Source: an uncultured Mobiluncus sp. (lineage in GTDB: Bacteria > Actinomycetota > Actinomycetes > Actinomycetales > Actinomycetaceae). From it: a DNA stretch of 64,000 nucleotides. Each line of letters starts with the position of its first letter. The first letter of the stretch is position 1. The DNA is taken from positions 1 to 64,000 of the forward strand of contig NZ_CABTWO010000008.1 of the NCBI RefSeq assembly GCF_902488535.1, given 5' to 3'. Positions 8,976 to 18,620 of the stretch are shown here, piece by piece. Under the pieces are notes generated by a model. It was not told where the DNA came from. It ran no database searches and saw only the letters and a list, made by a program, of their open reading frames with translations. A program made the position numbers and the translations under genes.

Positions 8976-9332
8976 ATGTCGACAGTTTTCGCGGCTATAA
9001 ACTCGGTGCAGGCGTTACTGGTGCTGGGACTGGTCCTGGTCGTGGTGGGAATGAGCCTGTATGCCTTGATCCACGCCCTAACCACCCCGGCCCAAGCTTT
9101 CCCAACGGAAGGAAAACGAACTCGCAACTTTTGGGCTCTGCTGAACCTACTGGCGCTGGTGATTTCCTTCCTGGGATTAACGCCTAACGCTTTCGTCGGT
9201 TTGTTCGGGGTGATGATGGCGCTAATCATTCCGGCCGTTTACCTGGCCGATGTGCGTCCCGCCGTGGCTTCGTGGCGCCGGCGGGGCAAGAACTCGCGAG
9301 GAACCGGCCAACGTCCCCCCACGCCCTGGTGA
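8976..9332 (+). CDS. DUF2516 family membrane protein
   Basis: A 118-aa protein with three hydrophobic segments (about residues 8-33, 48-66 and 70-87), ending in the family's conserved VYLADVRPA motif and a basic C-terminal tail. DUF2516 is found in actinobacteria and has no known function. It starts one base after the ygfZ stop and is followed 49 bases later by dtd. The TM topology places the basic tail in the cytosol by the positive-inside rule, which is inference. Confidence 0.85.
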   Translation: MSTVFAAINSVQALLVLGLVLVVVGMSLYALIHALTTPAQAFPTEGKRTRNFWALLNLLALVISFLGLTPNAFVGLFGVMMALIIPAVYLADVRPAVASWRRRGKNSRGTGQRPPTPW

Positions 9333-9381
9333 ACTCGGGACAGACCGGCCAAAACGACACAGAACAGGAAAGGGACAATCG

Positions 9382-9864
9382 ATGCGGGCAGTGATTCAGC
9401 GTGTTACGGGCGCAAAGTGCGTGGTCAACAGGGATGTTACCGGTGAATTTGCGGGCCCTGGGCTGGTGGTGCTGTTGGGGGTCACGCATACCGATGGCAC
9501 GGCACAGGTCGAAAAAATGGCGCGCAAGATTGCGAATCTGCGCATTTTTGACGCCCCCGGTGCCTACGATGCAGATGGTGGGTCTGAGAAACTTTCACAA
9601 GCGCGTGGGGCGGAAGTGTCTGCGGTCCAGTTGGGTTTGCCGGTGCTGCTGATTAGCCAGTTCACGCTCTACGGAGACGCTCGCAAGGGTAATCGGCCCT
9701 CGTGGGTGGCGGCGGCGCCGGGAGAGGTGGCTCAACCGCTGGTTGATGCGGTGGGGGCAGCGCTGCAGGACCAGGGTATGCGGGTTGAACAGGGAATTTT
9801 CGGGGCGGACATGAAAGTCAGTTTCACCAATGACGGGCCTTTCACGATTCTGTTGGAAGTGTGA
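9382..9864 (+). CDS. dtd: D-aminoacyl-tRNA deacylase
   Basis: Hydrolyses D-amino acids from mischarged tRNAs, as a dimer in the cytosol. The 160-aa length and both active-site motifs of the DTD1 family are visible: SQFTLYGD (with K/R-rich GDARKGNRPS following) and, near the C-terminus, NDGPFTILLE in place of the usual NxGPVT, where Phe for Val is a minor change. The frame stays open upstream to 9250, but ATG 9382 begins the family's MRAVIQRV start and has AGGAAAGGGA upstream, so I use it. Confidence 0.95.
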   Translation: MRAVIQRVTGAKCVVNRDVTGEFAGPGLVVLLGVTHTDGTAQVEKMARKIANLRIFDAPGAYDADGGSEKLSQARGAEVSAVQLGLPVLLISQFTLYGDARKGNRPSWVAAAPGEVAQPLVDAVGAALQDQGMRVEQGIFGADMKVSFTNDGPFTILLEV

Positions 9865-9895
9865 ATTAGCCGGTAGTGAACACGGTCGCGTTTTC

Positions 9896-9909
9896 GCGAT
9901 GCGGGGGCA
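9896..9909. promoter_or_regulatory. Inverted repeat upstream of clpC
   Basis: A perfect small inverted repeat TCGCG-TTTT-CGCGA lies 33 bases before the clpC start. Its position suits an operator for a clp regulator such as ClgR, but the spacing does not match the ClgR consensus as I remember it, so the regulator is unassigned. Confidence 0.3.
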
Positions 9910-9941
9910 TAAATTGGTAGCGAGTATAAAAGGGAGTACGT

Positions 9942-12596
<2,655 letters not shown>

Positions 12597-12615
12597 ACGC
12601 CACCTAAACCAACTC

Positions 12616-12639
12616 GCGGGTCCGCCTCGGCGGGCCCGC
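12616..12639 (+). terminator. Terminator after clpC
   Basis: GC-rich stem GCGGGTCCGC/GCGGGCCCGC (ten pairs including one G-T) begins 20 bases after the clpC stop. It is followed by a weakly T-rich AAGGTATTTAA rather than a clean T run, so termination may be incomplete or factor-assisted. Confidence 0.55.
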
Positions 12640-12776
12640 AAGGTATTTAACCACAACTTCGGGTCCGGTTCTTTTTAGATTCGAGTCAGTGATGGGTTCA
12701 TGGTTGAGCACGTTACGGGGTATATTCGTATGAGTTAACTATTTCGTTGCACAGCGTCAAGGGAGAGGCCGAACCT

Positions 12777-13277
12777 ATGTCCACCGCTATCCACGATGAA
12801 CAGTGGTTTGAGCGGATATTTGCTGAACACAGCAAGGCTATAGTGCGGTTCCTCTATAGACGGGGAGCCTATAGCGACGCCGAGGACCTAGCCGCGGAAG
12901 TTTTCGTCGTGATGTGGAAGAAGAAAAACGACGTTCCCTCTGGCGCAGAACTGCCTTGGCTGTACAAAACCGCGGGCTTGACTTTGGCGAACTGGTACCG
13001 CAAAAAGAAATCCTTGCCCATGGGAGATAACCAGGAAAACCTGGACTCCACCGATTTCGCCGATCCGGCTCAACTCGTCGTGGAGGATCACGGGATGCGA
13101 GCGGCCCTGCTGAGCCTCAGTGAGCGCGATCGCGAGATTCTCTTGGCGGTCGCATGGGAAGGTTTGAGCGGCAATGATCTGGCACAGTACCTGGGAGTGA
13201 GCCGTTCAGCCGCGGATGCAGCATTGTCGCGGGCGCGGAAACGACTGGAGGAAGCGATTGAAAAAAATACTTCTTAG
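12777..13277 (+). CDS. ECF-type RNA polymerase sigma factor
   Basis: A 166-aa sigma-70-family protein with region 2 (FAEHSKAIVRFLYRRG and DAEDLAAEVFVVMWKK) and region 4 (LSERDREILLAVAWEGLSGNDLAQYLGVSRSAADAALSRARKRL), separated by a short linker without region 3: the ECF pattern. I use ATG 12777, with GGGAGAGG 8 bases upstream; an in-frame TTG at 12747 lacks a site. The following gene, 155 bases downstream, encodes a single-pass membrane protein and is the likely partner regulator. The subfamily and regulon are not evident. Confidence 0.92.
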   Translation: MSTAIHDEQWFERIFAEHSKAIVRFLYRRGAYSDAEDLAAEVFVVMWKKKNDVPSGAELPWLYKTAGLTLANWYRKKKSLPMGDNQENLDSTDFADPAQLVVEDHGMRAALLSLSERDREILLAVAWEGLSGNDLAQYLGVSRSAADAALSRARKRLEEAIEKNTS

Positions 13278-13321
13278 GAAAGTGTAAGAAACGCCAGGCC
13301 GGTTACATGTATATGTTGCAA

Positions 13322-13358
13322 GGTCGAAACTGCGCCGGGCCTGAGGACGGTTTCGACC
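13322..13358. promoter_or_regulatory. Inverted repeat between sigma factor and membrane partner
   Basis: Perfect 9-bp arms GGTCGAAAC (13322-13330) and GTTTCGACC (13350-13358) with a 19-base GC-rich loop, lying 45 bases after the sigma-factor stop. No T run follows, so it is not a classical terminator. It may be an mRNA processing stem or an operator. Confidence 0.4.
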
Positions 13359-13390
13359 AGCCAAGTTTTAATAAATAAGAACGACGAAGC

Positions 13391-13413
13391 GCGGTAATTA
13401 CAACGATTACCGC
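13391..13413. promoter_or_regulatory. Inverted repeat before the 543-aa gene
   Basis: Perfect 8-bp arms GCGGTAAT (13391-13398) and ATTACCGC (13406-13413) with a 7-base loop end 19 bases before the GTG start of the next gene, just ahead of its ribosome binding site (AAGGACAGGGA). The position would suit translational control or an operator. Confidence 0.4.
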
Positions 13414-13432
13414 CCAAAAGAAGGACAGGGAA

Positions 13433-15064
13433 GTGGAAAACCACAAAATCGAGATGAGCGGGCTGGAAGCTCTGCGCTCACTCGACCCTGCCCAAAATTT
13501 GCCCGTAGATTTGGATTCTTTGCGCGCTAAGATCGCTGCCCAGATGGAATCCGAAGGGTTGGCTTTTGAGACTCAGCCGCCTGCGCACGTGGTTGCGGTG
13601 GAAACCGCGGATACCCAAGCCCCGGTGGCGGAAGTCGTGTCTCTGGCAGTGCGTCGTCACACGCTGGCAGTGCGGCGCAACTGGCTGGTTGGTTTGAGTG
13701 CGGCCGCGGCTGCGACGGTGGTTGGTTTCACCGGGTGGAGCGTGCTTTCCCCCGGCGAACCAGGTGAAGTGCCCAATCAGGGCGATGGTGTCGTGATTAC
13801 GGATGGTCCGATTATTACCGCCGCGGGTTCCGAGCTTATGGTGCCCGGAGCTAGTCAGCGCTTGGAAAAGGTCGGTGATGTTGAGTTTGTAGCGGCGGGC
13901 AATTTTTCCACTGTTCCTACCAAAGCCCCGATTTCACGGTTGGGTAAGGGAGCCAACGTTTCCGCTGATCAAGTCCAGAAGGTCGCGAATTCATTGGGCA
14001 TGCGGGGTTCAGTTAAAAGGAATAGCTCCGGGTTTACCGTCACCGACGCTAAAGGGGCGACTTTGACGGTCACTATGGGTCAGCTGACTTCTTTGAGTTT
14101 TGATAACCCCTCTGCGGTGCGGATGGAATGCGTGCCGGTGAAACCCGGAGACGGTACTGTGGAGTTGCCCAATCCCGACGCGACCCAGAATCCGACCGGG
14201 AACTCTACTTCCAACACCGGCAAAACTCCGGCTCCGAATACCCCGACTACTCCCAGTACCACTCCGTCGGAACCTAGTGACCCGACTGAGCCGACCTCGA
14301 CGCCGACCCCGACTCCAACTGAGACCCCGACCGAGACTGTTCCCCCGGCGGTGCGCCCGGACAGCCCGGAACCGAGCCATTCCAATACAAAGGGAGCTAC
14401 ACACAACGTCGATACCGCTGACACCACCAACTTGCCTGGCCCAGTGGTCGAGATTGGTCAGCTACAAGTGTTGCTGATAGTGACCGAAACCACGGATCCT
14501 TCCGGGTCTTCGCCGACAGAATCCGTAGAACCGCAGGCAACCCAGAACCCCTCGCCGGGTCCGACCCCTTGTGTAATGAAAGTGGCAGGAAACGCGCCCT
14601 CTTCTGAGAAAGCTATCGCCCAAGTTGAGAAGGTGGCGGCTTCCTTGGGAGCCACCGTGATGAGCAGTGCGGCGGGAACCACCCAGAAAGACGGTCTGAC
14701 CACGGTGAGTGTCCCGGTTAAGATGCCCGGTCAGTCACAAACCCAAAACTGGAAAGCTGTGGTTTCGGAAACCGGAGTGGCTTCGATTCGCGCCAATCTG
14801 GGTAAAGAAACGAAGATTGGCGAGTACAAGGTCATCTCGGAGGCTCAGGCTGTGCAGCGCCTCAACGACCCGAAGTATGGTCCTTTGGATGTGCGCAACC
14901 AGAAGGGGCTGCCAGATAAGATTGATGGCCGCATCGACTTGGTCAGCGCGAGGCTGATTAGCCAGCCAGTCAAGCAAAAGGACGGCTCAATCCTGGATAT
15001 GCCGGTCTATCTGTTGACCGACTCCCAAGGACGGGTCTGGACCGTCTTGGCAGTGGCGGAATAG
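13433..15064 (+). CDS. Single-pass membrane protein paired with the ECF sigma factor (candidate anti-sigma or signal sensor)
   Basis: 543 aa from a GTG start. Residues 1-83 are cytosolic-looking (EALRSLDPAQNLPVDLDSLR), 84-103 form one hydrophobic segment, and the rest should lie outside. The outer part has two related segments, QVQKVANSLG near residue 181 and QVEKVAASLG near 396. They are joined by a Pro/Thr/Ser-rich linker at about 247-320 resembling a cell-wall spacer. There is no zinc HxxxCxxC anti-sigma motif. Position directly after the sigma gene suggests it controls that factor; this is inference. It ends shortly before a strong terminator. Confidence 0.75.
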   Translation: MENHKIEMSGLEALRSLDPAQNLPVDLDSLRAKIAAQMESEGLAFETQPPAHVVAVETADTQAPVAEVVSLAVRRHTLAVRRNWLVGLSAAAAATVVGFTGWSVLSPGEPGEVPNQGDGVVITDGPIITAAGSELMVPGASQRLEKVGDVEFVAAGNFSTVPTKAPISRLGKGANVSADQVQKVANSLGMRGSVKRNSSGFTVTDAKGATLTVTMGQLTSLSFDNPSAVRMECVPVKPGDGTVELPNPDATQNPTGNSTSNTGKTPAPNTPTTPSTTPSEPSDPTEPTSTPTPTPTETPTETVPPAVRPDSPEPSHSNTKGATHNVDTADTTNLPGPVVEIGQLQVLLIVTETTDPSGSSPTESVEPQATQNPSPGPTPCVMKVAGNAPSSEKAIAQVEKVAASLGATVMSSAAGTTQKDGLTTVSVPVKMPGQSQTQNWKAVVSETGVASIRANLGKETKIGEYKVISEAQAVQRLNDPKYGPLDVRNQKGLPDKIDGRIDLVSARLISQPVKQKDGSILDMPVYLLTDSQGRVWTVLAVAE

Positions 15065-15101
15065 GCCCCTTACAGAATCTTTTATATCTGTTCCTTTCAT
15101 T

Positions 15102-15148
15102 CAGCAGGTTCCTCCACCGTTTTGCGGGAGGGGAACCTGCTGTGTTTT
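15102..15148 (+). terminator. Intrinsic terminator after the sigma operon
   Basis: Perfect 11-bp stem CAGCAGGTTCC (15102-15112) with GGAACCTGCTG (15132-15142), a 19-base loop, then TGTTTT. It starts 37 bases after the preceding stop. Confidence 0.75.
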
Positions 15149-15346
15149 CCTGCGTCTCCGTTTCATAGCACGGCTAGGGGGAGCGATTAGAGCGGTGAGG
15201 ACGTGGCTTTGTACCCGGGGCTCGGGACATGGCGAAACCCGTGAAGGGACGCAAAATAGGGCGGTGTGAGCGAGGAACGAAATATTGCTAGGATAGTTTT
15301 GGCGCGTTGTGCGCAGATTGTTTCGAAAAAGTTGGAGGCTTAACAC

Positions 15347-18079
15347 ATGCCCAAATTCGTTTACCGTTTTGCAGAAGGCAATAAGGATCAAAAGGACCTG
15401 TTGGGTGGCAAGGGTGCAAACCTGGCGGAGATGAGCAACCTCGGGTTGCCGGTACCCCCGGGATTTACGATTACTACCGATGCCTGCCGGGCTTACCTGA
15501 AGGAAGGCAAAGTCCCGGAGGAAACTACCGTGCAGGTCACCAAGGCTTTGCGTGAGGTGGAAGAAACCGTTGGCCGCGAGTTGGGTGCGGCTGAGGATCC
15601 GCTGCTGGTGTCGGTGCGTTCCGGCGCAAAGTTCTCTATGCCCGGCATGATGGAAACCGTTTTGAACGTTGGTCTGAACGACAAATCTGTGGAAGGCTTG
15701 GCCAAGATTGCCGGTAGCGACCGTTTCGCTTGGGATTCGTACCGCCGTTTGATTCAAATGTTCGGCAAAACCGTGCAGGACATTGATGGCGACCTGTTCT
15801 CTGACGCGCTGGAAAACATGAAAAAGAACCGCGGAGCTAAGGCAGACACCGATCTGAATGCCAGCGACCTGAAAGAACTCACCGCGCAGTTCAAAGAAAT
15901 CGTTGAATCCCAAACCGGCAAGCCGTTCCCGCAAGATCCGCGCACACAGATGGACATGGCTATTGAAGCCGTGTTCCGCTCCTGGAACTCTGAACGCGCC
16001 CGTATCTACCGTCGCCGTGAGCGGATCCCCCACGACTTGGGCACCGCCGTCAACATTGTGACCATGGTGTTCGGCAATATGGGCAACGACTCCGGTACCG
16101 GAGTGTGCTTCACCCGTGACCCCTCCTCGGGTCGTCCAGGAGTGTATGGCGACATCCTCATGAACGCTCAGGGCGAAGACGTGGTGGCCGGTATCCGCAA
16201 TACCGAAACCCTGAAAGACCTGGAGGGACACGACAAAAAGTCCTATGACGAACTGTTGGGTATCATGCGGAAGCTCGAAACCCACTACGAAGATATGTGC
16301 GATATCGAGTTCACCATCGAACGCGGCAAGTTGTGGATGCTGCAGGTGCGCGTGGGCAAACGTACTCCGGCCGCGGCTTTCCGAATCGCCACGCAGCTGG
16401 TTGACGAAGGCTTGATTACCACCGATGAAGCCCTGCTGCGGGTCACCGGCGAACAGCTGCAAAACTTGATGTTCCCGATGTTTGACATGTCCGGTAAGCC
16501 GGAGGTGTTCACCAAGGGTATGGCGGCGTCTCCCGGCGCCGCAGTGGGCAAGATTGTGTTTGATAACGATGCTGCCGAGGCCTCCGCTGATGCGGGAGTG
16601 CCGTGTATCCTGGTGCGTCGCGAGACGAACCCCGACGACCTGCGGGGCATGGTTGCGGCTGCGGGCGTTTTGACCAGCCGCGGCGGCAAGACTTCCCACG
16701 CCGCTGTGGTGGCTCGCGGTATGGGCAAGACCTGTGTGGTCGGGGCGGAAACCATCGTGGTTGACCAAGCCGCCAAGACCGCTACCGTGGGGGATACTGT
16801 CCTGCGCGAAGGAGACGAGATTTCCATTGACGGCGGTACCGGCGAGGTGTTCCTCGGCGCGGTACCGGTGCAGGATTCCCCTGTCACCACTTACCTTTCT
16901 CACGGTCTGCAGGCTGGTTTGGATGCTTCGGCCACCGAAGATGAGAAAGACTTGATTAAGGCAGTCGACCGGTTGATGACCCACGCTGATGAAGTTCGCC
17001 GCCTGGTGGTGCGCACCAACGCCGACACCCCGGCGGACACGCAGCGGGCTCTGGACTTTGGTGCGGAAGGCATCGGCTTGTGCCGTACCGAGCATATGTT
17101 CCTCGGCGATCGCCGTCCCCTGGTAGAGAAACTCATTCTCTCCCCCGAAGGGTCCGAGGAACGTCAACATGCTCTGGACGCCTTGGAGCCGCTGCAAAAG
17201 GGCGACTTTAAGGAAATGCTTAAGATTATGGACGGCAAGCATATGACCGTTCGTCTCATTGACCCGCCGCTACACGAGTTCCTGCCAGACTTGACGACTC
17301 TGGAAATTAAGAACGCGGTGGCGAAAGCTCAGGGCGGGGCGCTCTCGGAGGAAGACCAGCATATGCTGGAGGCCGTGCGCCGGATGCATGAGGAAAACCC
17401 GATGCTGGGTCTGCGCGGTGTCCGCTTGGGTATTTACCTGCCGGGGTTGTTCAAGATGCAGATGAAGGCGCTGGTTTCGGCAGCTTGCGAGCTGAAGAAG
17501 GACGGCTTGAATCCGCATCCCGAGATTATGGTTCCGCTGATTGGCTCCATTCGTGAGCTCCAGCTGGTGCGCGATGAAGCCGAAGAAATCATTGCTCAGG
17601 TTCAGGGCGAATACGGCGTGACCTTCGATGTTCCGGTGGGCTGCATGATTGAGCTGCCACGCGCCGCCATGACCGCTGACACCATCGCCAAGGAAGCCGA
17701 ATTCTTTAGCTTCGGCACCAACGACCTGACCCAAACCACCTGGGGATTCAGCCGTGACGATGTGGAAGGCGTGTTCTTCCCGCAGTACGTAGAAGCCGGA
17801 ATCTTCGGGGTCTCCCCGTTCGAATCTATCGACACCCACGGGGTGGGTCGTGTTGTCGCCGAAGGCGTGAAGCGCGGACGTTCCACCAAACCGAATCTGC
17901 CGATGGGTATCTGTGGTGAGCACGGTGGCGATCCGATTTCGATTCACTTCTTCCATCAGGTCGGACTGGATTACGTGTCTTGTTCGCCGTTCCGGGTGCC
18001 GGTGGCGCGTCTCGAGGCTGGTCGTGCTGCCGCGGAGCATCTGAAGTGGGACGAGTCCGCTACGCAGGGCGTCGAGTAG
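15347..18079 (+). CDS. ppdK: Pyruvate, phosphate dikinase
   Basis: Interconverts pyruvate + ATP + Pi and phosphoenolpyruvate + AMP + PPi. At 910 aa it has the full set of domains: N-terminal nucleotide-binding region (GGKGANLAEMSNLGLPVPPGF), central phosphohistidine domain with catalytic His at about residue 451 in LTSRGGKTSHAAVVARG, and C-terminal PEP-binding barrel with catalytic Cys at about residue 856 in MGICGEHGGDP. The ATG is preceded by GGAGG. A possible -10 (TAGGAT, 15289-15294) lies in the leader. PPi produced or used here links it to the ppa gene elsewhere in the window. Confidence 0.97.
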   Translation: MPKFVYRFAEGNKDQKDLLGGKGANLAEMSNLGLPVPPGFTITTDACRAYLKEGKVPEETTVQVTKALREVEETVGRELGAAEDPLLVSVRSGAKFSMPGMMETVLNVGLNDKSVEGLAKIAGSDRFAWDSYRRLIQMFGKTVQDIDGDLFSDALENMKKNRGAKADTDLNASDLKELTAQFKEIVESQTGKPFPQDPRTQMDMAIEAVFRSWNSERARIYRRRERIPHDLGTAVNIVTMVFGNMGNDSGTGVCFTRDPSSGRPGVYGDILMNAQGEDVVAGIRNTETLKDLEGHDKKSYDELLGIMRKLETHYEDMCDIEFTIERGKLWMLQVRVGKRTPAAAFRIATQLVDEGLITTDEALLRVTGEQLQNLMFPMFDMSGKPEVFTKGMAASPGAAVGKIVFDNDAAEASADAGVPCILVRRETNPDDLRGMVAAAGVLTSRGGKTSHAAVVARGMGKTCVVGAETIVVDQAAKTATVGDTVLREGDEISIDGGTGEVFLGAVPVQDSPVTTYLSHGLQAGLDASATEDEKDLIKAVDRLMTHADEVRRLVVRTNADTPADTQRALDFGAEGIGLCRTEHMFLGDRRPLVEKLILSPEGSEERQHALDALEPLQKGDFKEMLKIMDGKHMTVRLIDPPLHEFLPDLTTLEIKNAVAKAQGGALSEEDQHMLEAVRRMHEENPMLGLRGVRLGIYLPGLFKMQMKALVSAACELKKDGLNPHPEIMVPLIGSIRELQLVRDEAEEIIAQVQGEYGVTFDVPVGCMIELPRAAMTADTIAKEAEFFSFGTNDLTQTTWGFSRDDVEGVFFPQYVEAGIFGVSPFESIDTHGVGRVVAEGVKRGRSTKPNLPMGICGEHGGDPISIHFFHQVGLDYVSCSPFRVPVARLEAGRAAAEHLKWDESATQGVE

Positions 18080-18103
18080 TCCGTAGCATCCCTTATTAAA
18101 TAA

Positions 18104-18153
18104 ACCGCATTTTTGGTGCCGGGTTCCGTCAAGGGCCCGGTACCAGCGGTTTT
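18104..18153 (+). terminator. Terminator after ppdK
   Basis: Nested stem: inner GGTGCCGGG (18115-18123) with CCCGGTACC (18136-18144, one G-T), outer ACCGC (18104-18108) with GCGGT (18146-18150), followed by TTTA. It separates ppdK from the feo operon. Confidence 0.55.
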
Positions 18154-18187
18154 AGTGAGGATGGGTTTTAATAACGCAAGACAATTG

Positions 18188-18223
18188 TTGAAAAAAGATT
18201 TTAGCTAGGTTAGGCTTAGTTTC
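18188..18223 (+). promoter_or_regulatory. feo promoter with overlapping DtxR/IdeR-like iron box
   Basis: A -35 TTGAAA (18188-18193), a 17-base spacer and a -10 TAGGCT (18211-18216) end 7 bases before the feoA GTG, which would make the transcript leaderless. Over the -10 lies 18205-18223, which matches 12 of 19 positions of the DtxR consensus TTAGGTTAGCCTAACCTAA, with 8 of 9 in the left half. Iron-loaded DtxR/IdeR bound there would block polymerase; that is inference from the known regulator. Confidence 0.65.
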
Positions 18224-18613
18224 GTGAAATTGTGTGAATGTCCTGTTGGGGTTCCCATGATTATGGTGGATTTGGGGTGCGATACCAGATTCTGTGGGCG
18301 GATTCACGAGCTGGGTCTGCGTCCGGGGACGCGTTTCACGGTCACGCAAAAGGGTGCTTTCGGGGGTCGTGTTTTGTTCGTACGCGGAACTCGGTTGGCG
18401 GTAGACCGCGGTTTTGCCCGGTCCGCCTTGGTGCGGCCCTGTATCCAGTTTGCGCAGAAGCTCGGTTTGGACCAGGAAAAGGCCGCCCTCGAGGCCGCGT
18501 TGGCTCTCCACGACCTTTCGCCGCAGTTCGAGCCACGTTTGGCGGTCTGCGGTATCACCGCAAACTGTGAGGGCTCCCCGAAAGGTATCCCCGCGGCGGA
18601 AAACGGAGAGTAA
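18224..18613 (+). CDS. feoA: FeoA domain protein of the ferrous iron uptake operon
   Basis: A 129-aa protein whose first ~80 residues are an SH3-like FeoA domain (LGLRPGTRFTVTQKGAFGG, then a V/I-rich strand and LAVDRGFA). FeoA binds or regulates the FeoB transporter. The start is GTG 18224 with no Shine-Dalgarno sequence, consistent with the leaderless promoter directly upstream. It carries a ~45-residue C-terminal tail and is unusually rich in Cys (C4, C6, C19, C24 plus later ones), unlike typical FeoA. The stop is 7 bases before feoB. Confidence 0.88.
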   Translation: MKLCECPVGVPMIMVDLGCDTRFCGRIHELGLRPGTRFTVTQKGAFGGRVLFVRGTRLAVDRGFARSALVRPCIQFAQKLGLDQEKAALEAALALHDLSPQFEPRLAVCGITANCEGSPKGIPAAENGE

Positions 18614-18620
18614 ACATCCG

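Noticed and set aside
15101..17242. Open frame of 713 codons on the minus strand
   Set aside because: It lies antisense to ppdK, whose catalytic motifs are all in place on the plus strand. The translation is rich in His/Gln/Arg/Val with no domain, the usual look of the reverse of a biased gene.
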